Part shown: piece by piece, positions 31,040 to 45,754 of the stretch
How the letters are laid out: every line of letters begins with the position of its first letter
Numbering within the stretch: the first letter of the stretch is position 1
Origin: Apostichopus japonicus
Lineage: Eukaryota > Echinodermata > Holothuroidea > Aspidochirotida > Stichopodidae
NCBI RefSeq assembly: GCF_037975245.1
Contig: NC_092569.1
Span: 31,440,668 to 31,504,667, forward strand
Reading direction: 5' to 3'
Length of the DNA stretch: 64,000 nt
Notes under the pieces: generated by a model
Told to the model about the DNA's origin: nothing
What the model saw: only the letters and a program-made list of their open reading frames with translations
Database searches by the model: none
Made by a program: the position numbers and the translations under genes

Positions 31040-34000
31040 TAATAAGCTATACCGGTAGCTCCTAGTGTGTTAAACAGCACAGTATGCTGTGGCCTATACG
31101 CATAACGAGAGTAACCCCGTGCACAGACACAAAGAATATATATAGATAGATTTACACATAGCCTAGTCTGGTGAACTTCACAGTGTCGCAGTTGTTCATG
31201 ACAAATTAATAGGCTGTAAGCGGGTACCTCCCCTACCCCCTCCCCCCCCCCTCCCATCCCCCTGCTCACCGACCCCAAACATCTCCGTGATGGAATACAT
31301 CTCTTATTAACAGCTCTTTCGGTGGCCATATACATACAACCTATTACGTGTATGTCGAAAAAGATATATTCCCTTTCGTTAGGTTAGCAGTATCTTCATA
31401 AATTCAAACAGTTTTGAGGAGAGGAGACGAGGTTATAGGAATAACACGATTAATACGTTTTTCATTGATATTTTCATTTTCCACTCAATTTGAAGCCATT
31501 CATTGTGAGTCAATATGTCTGAGATCATGTCAGTCATGTCGCTTAACTTCGGTAGTTTACACCAGACTAAGGAGAAAGAGATAGAAGCCAAACCTTATCT
31601 TGAGCTCTGGTTTCAAAACAACATGATCATTTGAAGCCAATGAATTGTACACAAAGTATGTAGACTGCATTACGACCTATAATCGTCCAACGTGCAGGCT
31701 GAATGCTTTCATTGTCTAATTACAGCGCGCATTCCTGTCTTTTTGTCTAATAATGCCTATACGCTTCATTACATAATTTTGCGTTCATCTTTGCTTCGTC
31801 AAATAAGGAAGACGCTACATTTTCATGTTTCTTTGGGGTTTGGGGAAGTAAAATCAAATAACTTATCACGTTGCACTATCGTGGTATATCAGAATACAGT
31901 TGCTATTGACTGTTTCGTTCAAAATGTTCCATCAAATCTATTTTTACTCCAAATCTAGTTAGTGGATATAATCGATCAAGAAAAAGACAATTATTCTAAA
32001 TTGCAGCACAATCACGTGCCGGAAGTGGTTGAGTTATGCGTACGCTTGATTTAGTAAATGATGCAATAAACATGTAATTTAGGCATAGTTCTCGGAGCTT
32101 GGAAGAGATGCATTTTTTATTCCTCTCGTTCCGTCGTGAATTATCTATTTCTTGATTAGACTGTAAATATATGACGTGTTCCAATAAACTATTGCTTAAT
32201 TTGTCACAATATATCTGTAAGGTATGAGTAAGTTATGGATGCATTCAAATTGAGTGCATTTGAACAGTATAGTGACTTCTGACATCCGGGCTATTTTTTT
32301 TCTAGCTCAAATTATTATAACAGCAATGATAACATATGATAAGTGAGAAAATGTGACGGCAGCGGTATATGCTCTTCATATTTGGTTATAGATCTACCAA
32401 GACAAACTATTTATTTAATAAACAAGTTCATTAATTTTGTCAAAATCTCGAAGACATTGTGTAGCAATTGGATACGAATGCAAACAAAACATACGGTTTA
32501 CTGTACAATATGTTCCGATTTGAATAGTCCGAAATTAATGTCTCCCTGTACGATCTATTTATCATAAATAAAATGTTTATACATCAGCATACACTATAAG
32601 TGATATGCCTCTGAAGTTTCAGATGGAACGGTTTTGATAGTAAGCTATACCCAGCTCCTGCCTACGGCATCTTATCTTTATCTTAGCCTATACATGCATG
32701 TTAACATATGTATAGATCATTCTGTCAATTTATAATCTGTTGTAATAATTAGATTCTGTTTGATGATTAAATCAGACGTTACAGTGTGGTTAAACTACAA
32801 GCATTTCACTGTGAGAAGCATTGTTGTAGGATTAGAGTCCATCCTCAGTTGTGGCTTCACATGAGGGTTGCAAATTATTCCTCTTTCAGTAGATGCCCCG
32901 AACTTCTCAGCAAATTGCCCAAATTTCACAAACAATTTTGGTTGGGGGCTGCAGCACCCCCCCCCCCAGCCCCCGCCTCCTACGCCTATGCTCTCCGGTG
33001 AATTTGGTATCCGCTACTGCAGTAACATACAGATTGAGAAGCAAAACAGGAATCGGAGAGCAAGGACACAGACTTGGACTTGAACTCGATTACTAAGGAC
33101 TCCGGTTTGGACTCGGACTTGAATGTAGAAAAGGTACAGGACCCGGACTCGAATGTTAAGGCCTGGGATTCGGATGCGAAGGACTTTGACTCTGGATCCA
33201 TATTTTCACGAGGATTCTGTGGAAATAGTTTTTTTTTTTTTTTTTTTTTTTGCAGTTAGTAGTAATTTGGTTGAGAAATTGGGACTCCGAATTGGACTCG
33301 AATTCACGGATTTAATATAAGCCGGTTAACAGCTTAACTTTTTCTTAACTATGAAGCGGTTATTGAAAACCCGAAGTTTGCTCCCCACCCTTCTCACTCC
33401 CCACCCCATCTGATCTTTGTAATGTTTTTTTTTTTTAAGGACGGCCGATGATATTTCATGTTTGATGTTAAATTAAGACTAGTTCTAGTTCCAACTCCAC
33501 GCATATCGTTAATGATCATATATGATGATCGTTATTAATATATGACAACTGTGATAGCCACACAATGTAATGTTAAACAACGTTTGCTCGCGATACACTT
33601 AAAGGACATACCAGCAAATACATCACTTTTTCCTTTGTCGACATGTATTCCAAAGCTTGAAGTACTAATGAAGTATATGGATTGTACAGTTTGTATATTA
33701 TTATCAGTCTTAATAGAATGGTTATAACATTTTACTAGCTACATAAATGGAGATAACATATTCAAGGCATTTCTCAATTGCAAGTTAGTTATAGTAGCTT
33801 ACATAATTAATATACCAGTTGCGCGAGACTCACGATAATGATAACAGATTGTACTTTTTCGTTCCACTGATTTCCTTTCTTGATATCTCATTCTCTCTTC
33901 CGACTTTAAAGCTTGGCTTAGGCTTGATATTTCACATTGTTTATATCAAGGACAAAAGACTGTGCAATGACTTCTGCAATATTAATAAAAAAACAAGTCA

Positions 34001-34680
34001 TACATCATCATCTTCATCAACAAATAAAATTCATAAATTGAATGCCTCGAGATATAATCCATATAATCTGATTTATTTATAAATTTGCATAGATTGTATT
34101 ATTTTTCAAAGAAAATCAAGATAAGCTTGAAGGAAGACATGGAATGTTCCGGAGGCAACAAATTGTATAGTTCGCTTCCGTATAGCATATATCAGTTTCG
34201 CAGAGGAAGCGTCTGTATGACTTAATCAAACTTTCAAAAATGGATTCTGTTCAGCTTAATCAATCTTGTTATCAATCAAAGCCGAAGAAGTTCATTTTGA
34301 TATTCTTGGAACCGACAAAGTTAAGATGGATATAGCTTCTTACTGGGAGACGAAAAAAAATATTCAAAAAATGTTCAGCTAGTCTGGTTAATAAAACTAC
34401 TCGCAGACATTACTTCGTTGCATATTTAAATCATAAACCGGGAAATAGAATAATTTTTTTTCTGAACGAGTATGAGCTCTATATTTTGCGGTTTTGTTCA
34501 ATAAAGCGAAAGCTCTGTCTTTTTTATAGTTATATGACAATGTGCTGCAGGATTTGATTTGCTTTTTATTTAATTAACGTAATGTTGTTTCAATCTCTGT
34601 TTTTATGCCAGTCTCCATATTTTTGTGACCTGTCATAACATCAAAAGCAAACGAAGGTTCATATTCCATGTACAAAATGT
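31040..34680. other. Intergenic sequence with simple repeats
   Basis: A degenerate GGACTCGGACTTGAA-type repeat occurs at about 33,060-33,200, a T-run at 33,229-33,251 and C-rich tracts near 31,230 and 32,955. No coding exon was supported. Confidence 0.5.
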
Positions 34681-34681
34681 A

Positions 34682-34735
<54 letters not shown>
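34681..34735. repeat. AT microsatellite passing into GT microsatellite
   Basis: TA repeats switch at about 34,703 to (TG)n. Confidence 0.97.
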
Positions 34736-34736
<1 letters not shown>

Positions 34737-34743
34737 GATACTA

Positions 34744-34839
34744 GTTGAGACTAGTGGAACAGGAGTCAGGAGTTGTCTGTCGATCGCTAAAACGCGTGAA
34801 ACTCCGAGTTACAACTACTAGTGTTCCACTAGTCTCAAC
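34744..34839. repeat. 17-bp perfect inverted repeat around a 62-bp loop
   Basis: GTTGAGACTAGTGGAAC (34,744-34,760) is mirrored by GTTCCACTAGTCTCAAC (34,823-34,839). Weaker pairing continues inward. Confidence 0.9.
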
Positions 34840-34903
34840 ACATATTCCGCTCTGTCCACTGGACATAGAGCACTCTGCGCCAAGATAGACGCCAGCCAAC
34901 CAA

Positions 34904-34908
<5 letters not shown>

Positions 34909-34955
<47 letters not shown>

Positions 34956-34960
34956 TTATA
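34909..34960. repeat. TA microsatellite
   Basis: Uninterrupted TA dinucleotides next to a large palindrome. Confidence 0.95.
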
Positions 34961-35044
34961 TAGGATTGTTTATATTCGACATGTAAACCTAAACATATAT
35001 ATATATATGTTTAGGTGTTCATGTCGAATATAAACAATCCTATA
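34959..35044. repeat. 86-bp near-perfect palindrome with 43-bp arms
   Basis: The arms begin TATAGGATTGTTTATATTCG and meet in ATATAT with essentially no loop. Only about two mismatches are seen, beside CCTAAAC. It could be a very short foldback insertion or a cruciform-prone site. Confidence 0.92.
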
Positions 35045-36735
35045 CAGTCTTGTATTGAGGTTTTTTATAGTGTTGATACTTAATATATCGTGACAGTGTT
35101 ATTCTATAGAAAAACATCGAAACATATTGAGAAATAAAAATATAATTGTATTCATTACGCAATGCATTATTTCCCGTTTAGTACATCAAAAGAAAAGCAT
35201 AATCGAAGCGAAATCCTCATTTTTTCGTTACGAACCTTAAAATTTCCATTTGTAAAAATACCCTGGCTTGGTGCATGTCCATTTAAAAGTAATTGCAATA
35301 ATCTCTTTAGCAATTCCCTTGACATGTTTCCCAATATTACCGGAAATTAGTGGACAATCGCTAAAGATTTCTTCCTACGCAAACATCATTAATTATAGAA
35401 AATGGAGTTACAAGTACAGAACTGTATATAGCAAACGTGTTCCGCGACATTGCCATATCACAACATACGTTTTTACGTAAAACGATTAAAGTACGGTAGC
35501 TTCAATTGCCATTCATTATTGCACCATTTTGTCTTCTCATTTCTTTTCTTAAGGTGAAACGCACGTGGTTCAGTTCAATTTAGTTCATTCAAATTAATTT
35601 CTCATGTGGATTATACAGGACATAATGTAACAGAATTACGAATTTGAGGTTAGATCAAAAGTAAATATGATAATGCGGTGGACGTTAACAAACAATACTA
35701 GTTAAACAAGGCGTTGACAACCTCCGAAAAACAGTACATACTAAGGAAACAAGAAGATGAAAGACATAATACTTTGTTGTTATGTCAAAGGAAAACCTAA
35801 ATCTTAAGGAAATAACAGTAACTATGGTGAATAAGTTTAACTGTCAGTTTAACTGTTTAACTTAAAAAGTAACCCAATCGAGGGAAACACACGATTAAAT
35901 GTCAGCTAAGGAAATGTGCGGGAAAATATTGTAACAGATAACATTGTTAACAAGAAATTTACTGTGTACTATATTGTGTTGTGTTACGAAATGAAAGGAA
36001 TGTTGCTCCTGTTAAATTAAACACGAAGAGTATATATGGTATAAAAAGTCAACAGTGTTTCGATGCAAAACGGTTGAATGTTTCATAAGATTAGATGCAC
36101 ACATTTAACTGAAAGTGAACTCTTTGAAAGAAAAAAAGGTTATATATTTTCCTCTAGCAAAGAGCCGGGAACATTCATTGATTAGATACTGGAAGCTCTT
36201 CCTTGCATTCTCGATCGAAGACGAAAATTCCGTTCGGAGAAATTCAAAGTAACATTCTCAAAAGCTTGCATAAGACATTTGTTTTCTAGACAAGCTTCTT
36301 TATCAGTAATAAGGCTATCTACTGACAATGGACTTAAACTTTAAATGATCGTTCGGAGTTATATCAAGCAGAGAAAAGGAGTCAATAAGTACACGGGAAA
36401 CGCGGCAGGTGGGTGGGGGAGGGGTGGAAGGAATGTTATACATAAAAGACAAATTAAATAAACCGTACATTACTATCGAGCGAAATCGAAGAAACGTTGA
36501 TAATGAGATTTTTTGGAACGGTTTTTTCTTGGATAATATAAGCGTTTACGGGAGGAATTATAGAATTACGTGAAGCCAAGTTAATATGACGGAGAGACTG
36601 ACGCAATTCAGAATATCATCGTAACGAGCGCTAAACAGGACGATATATAAAGTTAACTTAGTACAATCAGGTGGAAGGCTTAAATCAACTATAGAATGGA
36701 AAAGCTGATTCAATATATCGATGAACCTGAAACAT
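35045..36735. other. AT-rich intergenic sequence
   Basis: No gene is recognised. A GTTCAGTTCAATTTAGTTCA-type tract at about 35,568-35,590 may be an old retroelement tail. Confidence 0.45.
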
Positions 36736-36737
36736 AT

Positions 36738-36990
36738 AAGTTTAATTTAGTTTAGTAGAAAAAAATGATCAGGAGGGACACTCAAGTACCCATCAAGGAC
36801 CCTATTGGAGAGAAAAAAACTGAAGACACAAACACTCAGACCCGATTAGAATGCTTAAAGTGCTTGTCCAAAGCATTCCTAAGCCCACTCACACTGCTTG
36901 CAAGTACAAATTTCTCAGGCAAAACGTTTCACTCATTCACAACCCTATTTGAAAAGAAGTTATGCCGAATATTAATCCTACTTTGTAAGT
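36738..36990 (-). mobile_element. Third copy of the CR1-like LINE 3' end
   Basis: About 250 bp match 22.51-22.76 kb, from the TTTAGTTTAGT tail through the GTTCCACTCATTCACAACCC-like block, ending at TTAATCCTACTTTGT. It is longer and less eroded than the 26.5-kb copy. Confidence 0.82.
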
Positions 36991-36994
36991 AACT

Positions 36995-38860
36995 CTACAA
37001 TGTACGGTATATTTTTAATAGAATACAATCAATAGAATACTTGATATTTCCTTACTTGTAACCAGTTTTTATTGTTGTAAACTCGCTAGATATATTTTAT
37101 GTTAAAACGTAACTTTTACGAATTAAATTTGGACAGCTCTTGCAATTTGAACACATGCCTTCAGAGCTTTTGTTTTTACATGTAGCGTACATTTGCCCTG
37201 TGTCTCATCGTTGGCATCACGTTACCACAACGTTATGCGAACAGAGGTTACATAAAGGTGTTGGCGATGATTGAAATCTCTATCGTTCAAGTAACGTTCT
37301 GCCTTGTATTTCATGCTTTGATTTTTATTTGATTATTATCGTAATGAAAAGGGCACAATTCTGTAGACTGAGTAATACAATTTATTTCATTTTCATTCAA
37401 ATAATACTAAAAAAAAAAAACAGAAAAATTGTCAAATATTCATGTTTTTCCCCTTTGGCCATGCTTCATGAGACTAATGGCAAAACTATAAAATGTCAGT
37501 GCCAGTATAAATTATTATCTCTTTCTAGGGAATGAACAAAGACAAGACAAAAATGAACACGAAAAGCCGTTTTTATCCTTAAAGATGAGAGTATTATGTG
37601 GAGAGAAATTATGGGATAGACAATCATAAATAATGCTCATTGCACATTATAGTTATTATTACTGCCCCTCATTTTGTGATGTAAACATTTCACCTTTACC
37701 CAAAATGACATAGTTTTTTTTTCTTTTAAAGTGCAAAGGCTGCAGTATATAGTTGCCTACCTACATTTATGATAATTCACGATAATTTATTCCTAGGTAT
37801 GTCGTAAAGTTACGTCATAACATAATCGCAACATGAAAAAGTGAAGACTTGAATTACTATAGCAAAGAAACCTCCTTTACTCTATTCCCACCAAATTTGA
37901 TGGGGGTTTTTTTTAGGGAATTTGAGCATACTAATGAAGGAAACTATCCGATATTGAGGAATAACGGACTGTCAGGAATGGTTACATGATGTCAAATCAG
38001 CCAATCAGACGTAAGAAAGGGGTTGTAGAATTTTGCAACATAATGAACGGTGTTGGATTTGTCGATGAGATTAATACTAAGAAAGGCTCATAATAACTGT
38101 AGTTTCCTTTCAAGAGCCAAGCCCTGGGGCCTTCGGGATCCAATTAAGCCTAAAAATAAAACTCGTACACACAGCACACATGCGTTCAAAAGAGAAAGAT
38201 CAATATCTACACAGAGAAGCGAATCTCAGTGCTCCATGTAGTGCCGTCTCGCCTCGCGGTTTCTCGATTCGCTCTCTTTAAGGGAGGGGGGTGGGCGATC
38301 TACTCATTTGACCTTCATCCCCCCTTCCAAGGTAACCTTAACACTGATGTACGGCGAGTGCTCATAATCCCGATTAGTAGGTGTATTTACTACTGGGTTC
38401 TTTTGAGTTTCATAAAGTCACGTAATCTACATAGTATACTACATGTATACGAGGAATCCCTCCTGTGGTGGGTCGAGATCGAGCTGTCTGTGAAAATCAT
38501 TCGTTTCATTAATATATGTAGCGAGTTTCCCTATCTAATATTTTATTCCAATACCAAAACGTTTCTGTACCATACATTTATTGTATGACTTAACCGTACT
38601 GTTTCATTTTCAAATTTGGGGATTTTTATACATTTTTGATTGGATTCTGTTTGGGATTTCGTGAATGAAAGTAACAGATGTTGCTGTTTTTTTTTATCAA
38701 GTATACCTTCATCAATCGAGAATGGCATTACCAGATGCATCGCATATAACATCCCTAAATAAAGCGGTAGTTCACTTAAAAGCCGTTTCTCTTGAAGATA
38801 TCCCCACGGTATATATATCTTCACTCAGATCTAATAAACATGGCATATACACGTATAGGC
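36995..38860. other. AT-rich intergenic sequence
   Basis: Nothing beyond short, unsupported open frames was seen. Confidence 0.45.
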
Positions 38861-38862
38861 CT

Positions 38863-38863
38863 A

Positions 38864-38945
<82 letters not shown>
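38863..38945. repeat. TA microsatellite
   Basis: About 40 uninterrupted TA units. Frames of repeated Tyr-Ile over it are artefacts. Confidence 0.98.
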
Positions 38946-38949
38946 GATG

Positions 38950-40330
38950 TATTGCAAGTTGCACGTGTATACATTGCTAAAAATCGATCCTGCATATATC
39001 CATGGGATTTCATCCATGAAATGAAATTGGAAAGGTTATATTCAACGGTCACCGGTCTCCGTTCGCACTTGACGAATACATCTTCATTAGATGAGTGCGT
39101 GTATCATACATTTTCGTTGCCATTTTAACATATCTAGCAATCTTAGCCAGTGTGACTACCAAGTCCTATTATAGGGGTAGAATGTGCTTACTTTATATGT
39201 GTTCTTTCACTCGTCAGGCCTACTATGTAATATTATTGTACTAATTATAAACAAAAATGGACGAAAATTGATTTGTCCATTTTTGTATTTTAATTATTTT
39301 GAACCTTTAGTATATTAAGCACTTTGATATCACTATTTAGTCGTTTTATATATGGGCAGACATAGCTAGAAGTTAATATTCCGATTTGGTCTCCCACTCT
39401 GACGTTTTATTTTTAATATCTTAACTTAAGAAATTATAGTGTTAAATGGAAATTGATAGCGGATAGCTAAATAATCTAAAATGAAAACAATGATGTCATA
39501 GAAATATTCTTGAGACGCCTATAGATGATAAAGGAGAAATATGAAACAAAAAGAGTAGAAAATAGTCGCATCCTTTACGCAATACTGAAACAACACACTA
39601 AAAAAATAATTATATAATATTTTGTCGACTTTGTTGCGCAGTTTACCAAGATAACAGAAAAAAAAAAAAAAAAACATTTTTGTCAACATTCAAGCACTAG
39701 GCAACGTTGAAGTAGACAGTTATTGGTAATTTATTAGTTAAAAGAAACTAACAACGGACCACGTGTTAGACACATGATACAGCTTTATTAAAAGGCAAAA
39801 ATATATATGAGAATGGATTGGCGTAAAATCGAGAATGCAACTCATAATAAATATGTGCCTATATATGTTTTATTATTGTTTGTCGACTGCCTATTTAGTC
39901 AGGTAGCTTGATGAGTCGTTCAAGTAAGGACAATAAATGAACGTTATTTTCATCGCGCGGGTAAATAACGGAACCTGTCGTCAAGGTTTCATACGGCAAA
40001 ATAAACTAATCTTTGATAGGGATTTGAGGCTAATTAGTTTCCGATTTCAGTGGAACATTTTCACCTCGAGAGTTGCTAGTTCCAATCCTTTAGTCTTATA
40101 TATGTCCTCATAATTATGTCCATGCAGAATTATATTTACTGCTGGTAATCTAAACAGCTTCCCTCTTCCGGTCATCATTTTTACTGCACATCGTAAATTT
40201 GTCCAATATTCATATTATTGCATCTTCCATATATCAATAGTTCATACTGTGCTTTTATGATGAAAACGAGGCATCTTGAATCGATTTTTCTTGTTATATT
40301 TAAAAATAGGCTCTTCCAGAAATCGTTAAG
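38950..40330. other. AT-rich intergenic sequence
   Basis: No gene, RNA or repeat is recognised apart from a short A-run near 39,658. Confidence 0.45.
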
Positions 40331-40339
40331 CGTTCATTA

Positions 40340-40715
40340 TAACTTTTACTATCAAGAGTCAGTTATAAGCACAATAGCATTGACCAAGAGTTAGTTACAC
40401 TGTGTATAAATCTATTTATGCACTTAAAGAGGTATATTATAAATTATAACAACTGTGTCACCAATACATAGACCAGAAGTCACTAAAAACAGTGTGTAAA
40501 TGTGTGGATAAACTTAAAGAGGTGTGATATAAATTATACATTACATTACATTTGTATCCAGGAATTACTTACATAGTGTTTAAATGTATGGATTTACTTA
40601 AAGAGTATGCAATAAATTATAAGGTGAATAAATTTACCATCGAAAGCATAGACCAGCAGTTACTTAGAAACTGTACCAATCTATAGATTCAGTTAAAGAG
40701 GTAGGCAATAACTTG
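40340..40715. repeat. Degenerate tandem repeat, 84-96 bp period, four units
   Basis: Landmark CTTAAAG followed by ATAAATTATA recurs at about 40,423, 40,513, 40,597 and 40,693. It is accompanied each time by AGACCAG- or CCAAGAG-type and TTACTTA-type blocks. Confidence 0.75.
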
Positions 40716-40893
40716 TTAGGATCTTAAATTAAAGAACATAACACAGAATAATCAAAAGCAGACAAAAGCAGGACAAAGGAAAACTGCAACTTGAATGAAG
40801 ATGACATATCTCTTTCTATTCTGGTACATAACATTTTCCAAAACAAACTCCTCAAACTGCTAACTTAAATTAAACCAATATGCATGTCATTTC

Positions 40894-40895
<2 letters not shown>

Positions 40896-40943
<48 letters not shown>

Positions 40944-41018
40944 TATCTATATATATATATATAGAAGGATCTATACATAATATATATATATATATATATA
41001 GATAGATAGATAGATATT
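40896..41018. repeat. TA microsatellite with GATA end
   Basis: TA repeats are interrupted by AGAAGGATCTATACA and end in (GATA)n. Confidence 0.95.
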
Positions 41019-41019
41019 G

Positions 41020-44000
41020 ATAATTTGATAACTGTTAGCTTGAAGTTGCACTACATTGGTGCCTACGGTTATCTTATTGGTTCACATTAAGTATTACTTC
41101 TTCTTCCAAGACCTTCCTCCACCCCCCCCCCCCCCACACACACACATTTCCCTAATACAGAAAATAATGCATTGCGTTTGTTTATTTCATAAGTGCAACG
41201 TACTATATAACATCAGGAAAGTGTATTGACTTATGCTAATGTATGCCTATATCCCATACCAATGCCACATTGAGTACAGCAGCATTATAGATCATACACA
41301 TTGATTATACATATAGGAGTAAATCACAGTATACCCATCCAACATCATTAACAGATTAACACTTTATATAACTCTCGTGCGTGTCACTCACACGCTAACA
41401 TTGATTTAAGCAGACTACAAATAACCACTCGTGGAGTACTGCGTTATCATTGATTGACACATTGGTACTTGTATCTATCTGCACGCACTCTGACAACATA
41501 TACATGTCACTCGTGAGTTGAGAATTAGGTATTATTAACTTGTTGATTTACTATAAGATTGAGGTTTGCTTGTTGGTTTGTTCATATTTATTTGTTTATT
41601 TATTATTTTGTGACTTTTCGAGCCTACTGTTGCTTTGTACGCCTCAGGGGAAAAAAGTTTTTTTTATCTATAAATCCTTCTTTTATTCATTTCTTTTGTT
41701 ATTATTTTTTGGTGGGGCGGGGGAGGGGATGGGTGGGGGGTTTCGTACTTTTTTATCGTATAAAAAATGAAATGCCAGAATTATGATGTACAGTATACTA
41801 TAAACTTACCTGCAAGTCGTCTCTGCTATATTCATTTATGTTTTATGTTTACATCAAACATATCAGTTACAGACGGCTGTTGTAACTATGGCAACTGGGT
41901 GATGCATAACCAACATTTAAAAAGCAATTGATTTGCTACCGTTTACCTGTACGTGTATACGATACATAATTTCTTTTGATGTCTATCCAGTATCGAAAGC
42001 ACGTGGTTACGTGACTTTGTAGTATCCACATAACGTTTATTTTCCCCCTTATCAATAGGATATTGTTTCAAACTGGGTGAACCAATTACGCGACTATCAC
42101 GGTCATGATGAAAAACAGGAAACGTCAATAATGGTTAATATACCGTGTGTTGCGTTCCTTCCTATACGACTCGCGTGTATATATTCGTCTACCGCAGACG
42201 GGTGTGTATATGTACCCTGTTGGCCAACACAGCAGAAAATCTACAAATTATGGAGCTTGCTTAGATAATTCTAACTAATTTAGCAGTGGAAGGTGATACG
42301 CTATGTGAGATTTGGAACGAGTTGTTTTGATTTCGCTCACACGGTGTGTGACGTCTGTATCGATCCATGCCAATTTTAATTCGGGGTATTTTATCATTTG
42401 CGCTTCCACGCGAGAACTATAATGTTTTCAAATAACAGCAGGGAGAAGCATATTATAAATGACAGGCGTTTGAACTTATAGACTAACCTGAACGGGAGCA
42501 TTGAAACCGTAGTGGAAGGTAGATTAAGGTGAAATCAAGTTGAAGGCGGTACAGTTTTAAATCCAGACACACAAAATGGTGTAAATGATTTCTTCAGAAC
42601 TAACCTCAGAAGACTGTTTTGTTAACGTAGAACGTTTGAAATTAATTTTATGTAGGACAAGTGCCGGAGTTCAATCATTTGTAGTTTAAGTTCTAAAGAA
42701 ATGGTTAAGTAAAATACATACTTAACTCTTAAAATTATACCCTTCACCATCCGCCCACACCTACCTCCGCAGGAGAGTTGAGGGTGGGTAGATGCAGGGG
42801 GGTCATATTATTTAATAACTTAAACCAAACTGGCACACTAAGACTTTATTGGGAAGCATTAACCAATCTCTTACCACATGTCTATTCAGCCAATAGATAC
42901 TACACGCGGATATATAGTTGACAAAATCAAAAGAAATGGATTATATTAACTTTATTTTTTTGATCCTATCAAGGCCTCTTTCCACTTTCTGCATGATAGA
43001 TTTATGTAAATATCACTATTCATTAGAACAGATTTTTAAAGCGGTTGTTTGCGTTTTGCGGCAAATTTACTAAGTTTATGCTGAATATTAATTAATATAT
43101 GTTTAAATTAATTTTGCTCAAACTATTAAAGAAATGGCTCTAAAATGGACCTCTATTATTGCCGCTAATTACTGATTCAAATTTATTTTAAAAATACCGC
43201 AAGTCCGATTTCTTCTTTTATAAATTAATCACGCGTTGATGATAAATACATTTTTAATCCATGCCTTCCTTTGCAGTTGATTTGCTACATAGCACAGCAG
43301 CTACAGTTAAGTTATTAATATTGTGATTATCATTCAAAGTTTGCTTGTTGACACTGTTGTCAATGGATTGGTCTCAGACCATTTTTTTTTGCCGGTGGAA
43401 ACTCAACCAGACACTCAACATTTAGAAAACAGCTTTCTGATTCAAAGTAAAATTTGCAATGTTCTTCGGTTTACATCCTGATCACGTAGCCTGACGTCAG
43501 GTTATCAGTGAACTGAATAATCGAGGAGCTATGGGAATTTATTGTGTACGCTAGTCTACTAATACGAGTACATGGTCCCAATTACAAGTTAGAGTATGAA
43601 TGCAAAGTCCCAAGTATGAGTACAATGTCCTGGCTACCAGTACAAGGTCCCTAGTATGAGTGAAAGTACGAGAGCAGGACCTCAAGTACAATTCATTTTA
43701 AAAAAAAAGAATTAATTTTAAGTTTTTATTATTAAATAATTTAGGGACAAGCTTTATAAAGTTTAGGGCCTCACCATGTCTAAATCTGTTACTGACAATA
43801 CCACACTGATTTACAACAAGATTACTTAATATTAGGCCCCTGCAAGTAGAACTTTCTCTGTCGTCTTACATATTTTTGGAACCACATATCCCTTTAAACA
43901 AACTCCACTTCGACACTCTTAAATCCTTTGACCGCAATACATCTAGCCAAGGACTCCATGTCTCTGTTTCTCTTACTGCTCTCAAAAACTCGTTGATTTA

Positions 44001-45740
44001 ACTGTCTCTATCTCTTTGGTATCAGTTTATCTAGAAATATATAAGTTAAAGCTGGAAGGATCTTATCAGTAAAACATCAGACCGTTACGAAATATTCAAC
44101 CTTCCCTTTACAAGCCTCTTATTCTCTGTCGTAGACCCCGTTTGTCAAGCCACTTTCTTTTCCATTGGAAACCGTGTTCCAAAGTATCATCTTTAAAGTG
44201 GCATCGTTAAAAATTGGTCAGAAACGAAAGCGGTAGGATAATTGTATAGGCTTGCGGTGTCCCATTTAAAAAGAGGATGCAACGAGAGTCCTTCGCCCTC
44301 GCTATATATATATCATCGCTCATGTTGTAAATTAGACACGAACTTCCAACACATGAATAGAATAAACTTCTTTTCACTCAAAATGTTTATCATTTCATCA
44401 TCTTTTCCGTTGTTGTTGGTTAGGCTCGTACATCTACAAGTAGCTGTTTGAAGGAGTTTCTCAAAAAACCTTGTCTTTAGGATTACTCATAATAAACAAA
44501 TTGCCGCTATTACCCTCATAGTACTCCCCACCCCCCCCCCCCACCACCCCTACCTCTTTTATTTTGTACTATTTGTCTTATAATAAGGGAGCAGGTTTCG
44601 TTTTTTTCGTGCTACGAAACATTATGTGCAATATTATTTATCATGAGACAGTATTTAGCACGCATTGTGTTACGTTGATTTTCAACATTTTTTCAGTGTT
44701 CTCCAAAGTTGCATATAGGCTTCAAAAAGCATGGCGCCAATAGTAGGCTTACATACCTTATACAAACCGTATAACCGTATAACTATATATGTCAGTCGGA
44801 TTAGGTGAATTTTAAGCACAGTTCGTGTTCTCGCTGCCGTGTTCCAAAAATTAAATAACATTAAAATTAAATTATAACGATATTTATAAATTTATATTAA
44901 TGTCAATTCATTAACAAGTAACGACATTTCGTTATAATATATATAATATATATATACACGCAATAATATTCGTTCACAACTTAAAGAAAATGAAAATATG
45001 CATTAAATATTTTTAAAGGTAAATACGCCTTTATATACTTCTTTAAGTGTGATCGATAATGTACGGGCGTTAGTGTATGAATCCACGGGAGAGAATACTA
45101 TTACTTAGATAATAAAACTCAATGCCACGAGAGAACAGTTTGGACACAGTGTCTTCAGAGGTCTCTTAGTTAAAGCTGCAAATTAATCATTAAGCAATGA
45201 ATCTGGAAGTGACGAGATTGTTTGGCGAAAGTAAGTAACTGTCTCCAAGGCGCACTTTGCCCAAGTGGAATCTGCCTTATCAAAAGTAAATACTTTTAGT
45301 AACCCTATATCATCTCAAGGAGGGAAGACGTTAAATTATAAGAAATGGTCATATTAAAGTGAAATTAGAGAAACTAGAAAACGCCATCGTGTCCACGTAA
45401 AATGTCAAAAGTAACGGTGAAAATTATAGCCGGACAAGTAAAGAATAATAAACATCAGGAAAAATTATATGTCTACGCATCGACGAAGCTGGTTTAGAAG
45501 ATAGGTTTGTTGGCATTCGTGTCAGCATATTGAAGGATCTTGTAACAGTCATACATTAAAGAAATCAATTTAAATATTTCGGTCGTAATATCTCAGTCTA
45601 CTCAGCTGTTAACTTAGTATTACATACTTTAGATAATGTGGTTTGCATCTTGGATTATGCTTGGTTATATAGTGCCGTATATATTCGAGTACGGGAATGT
45701 ACGCATCCATACCCACTTCTTATACCAAGTTTAATGATAC
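41020..45740. other. Intergenic sequence
   Basis: It includes C-runs near 41,120 and 44,528 and a degenerate repeat of AGTATGAGTACAAGGTCC type at about 43,565-43,690. No supported exon was found. Confidence 0.45.
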
Positions 45741-45754
45741 AACTCTGATCATTG

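Noticed and set aside
38229-38588. 119-codon plus frame
   Set aside because: No family resemblance, no supporting splice structure and in-frame overlap with low-complexity sequence.
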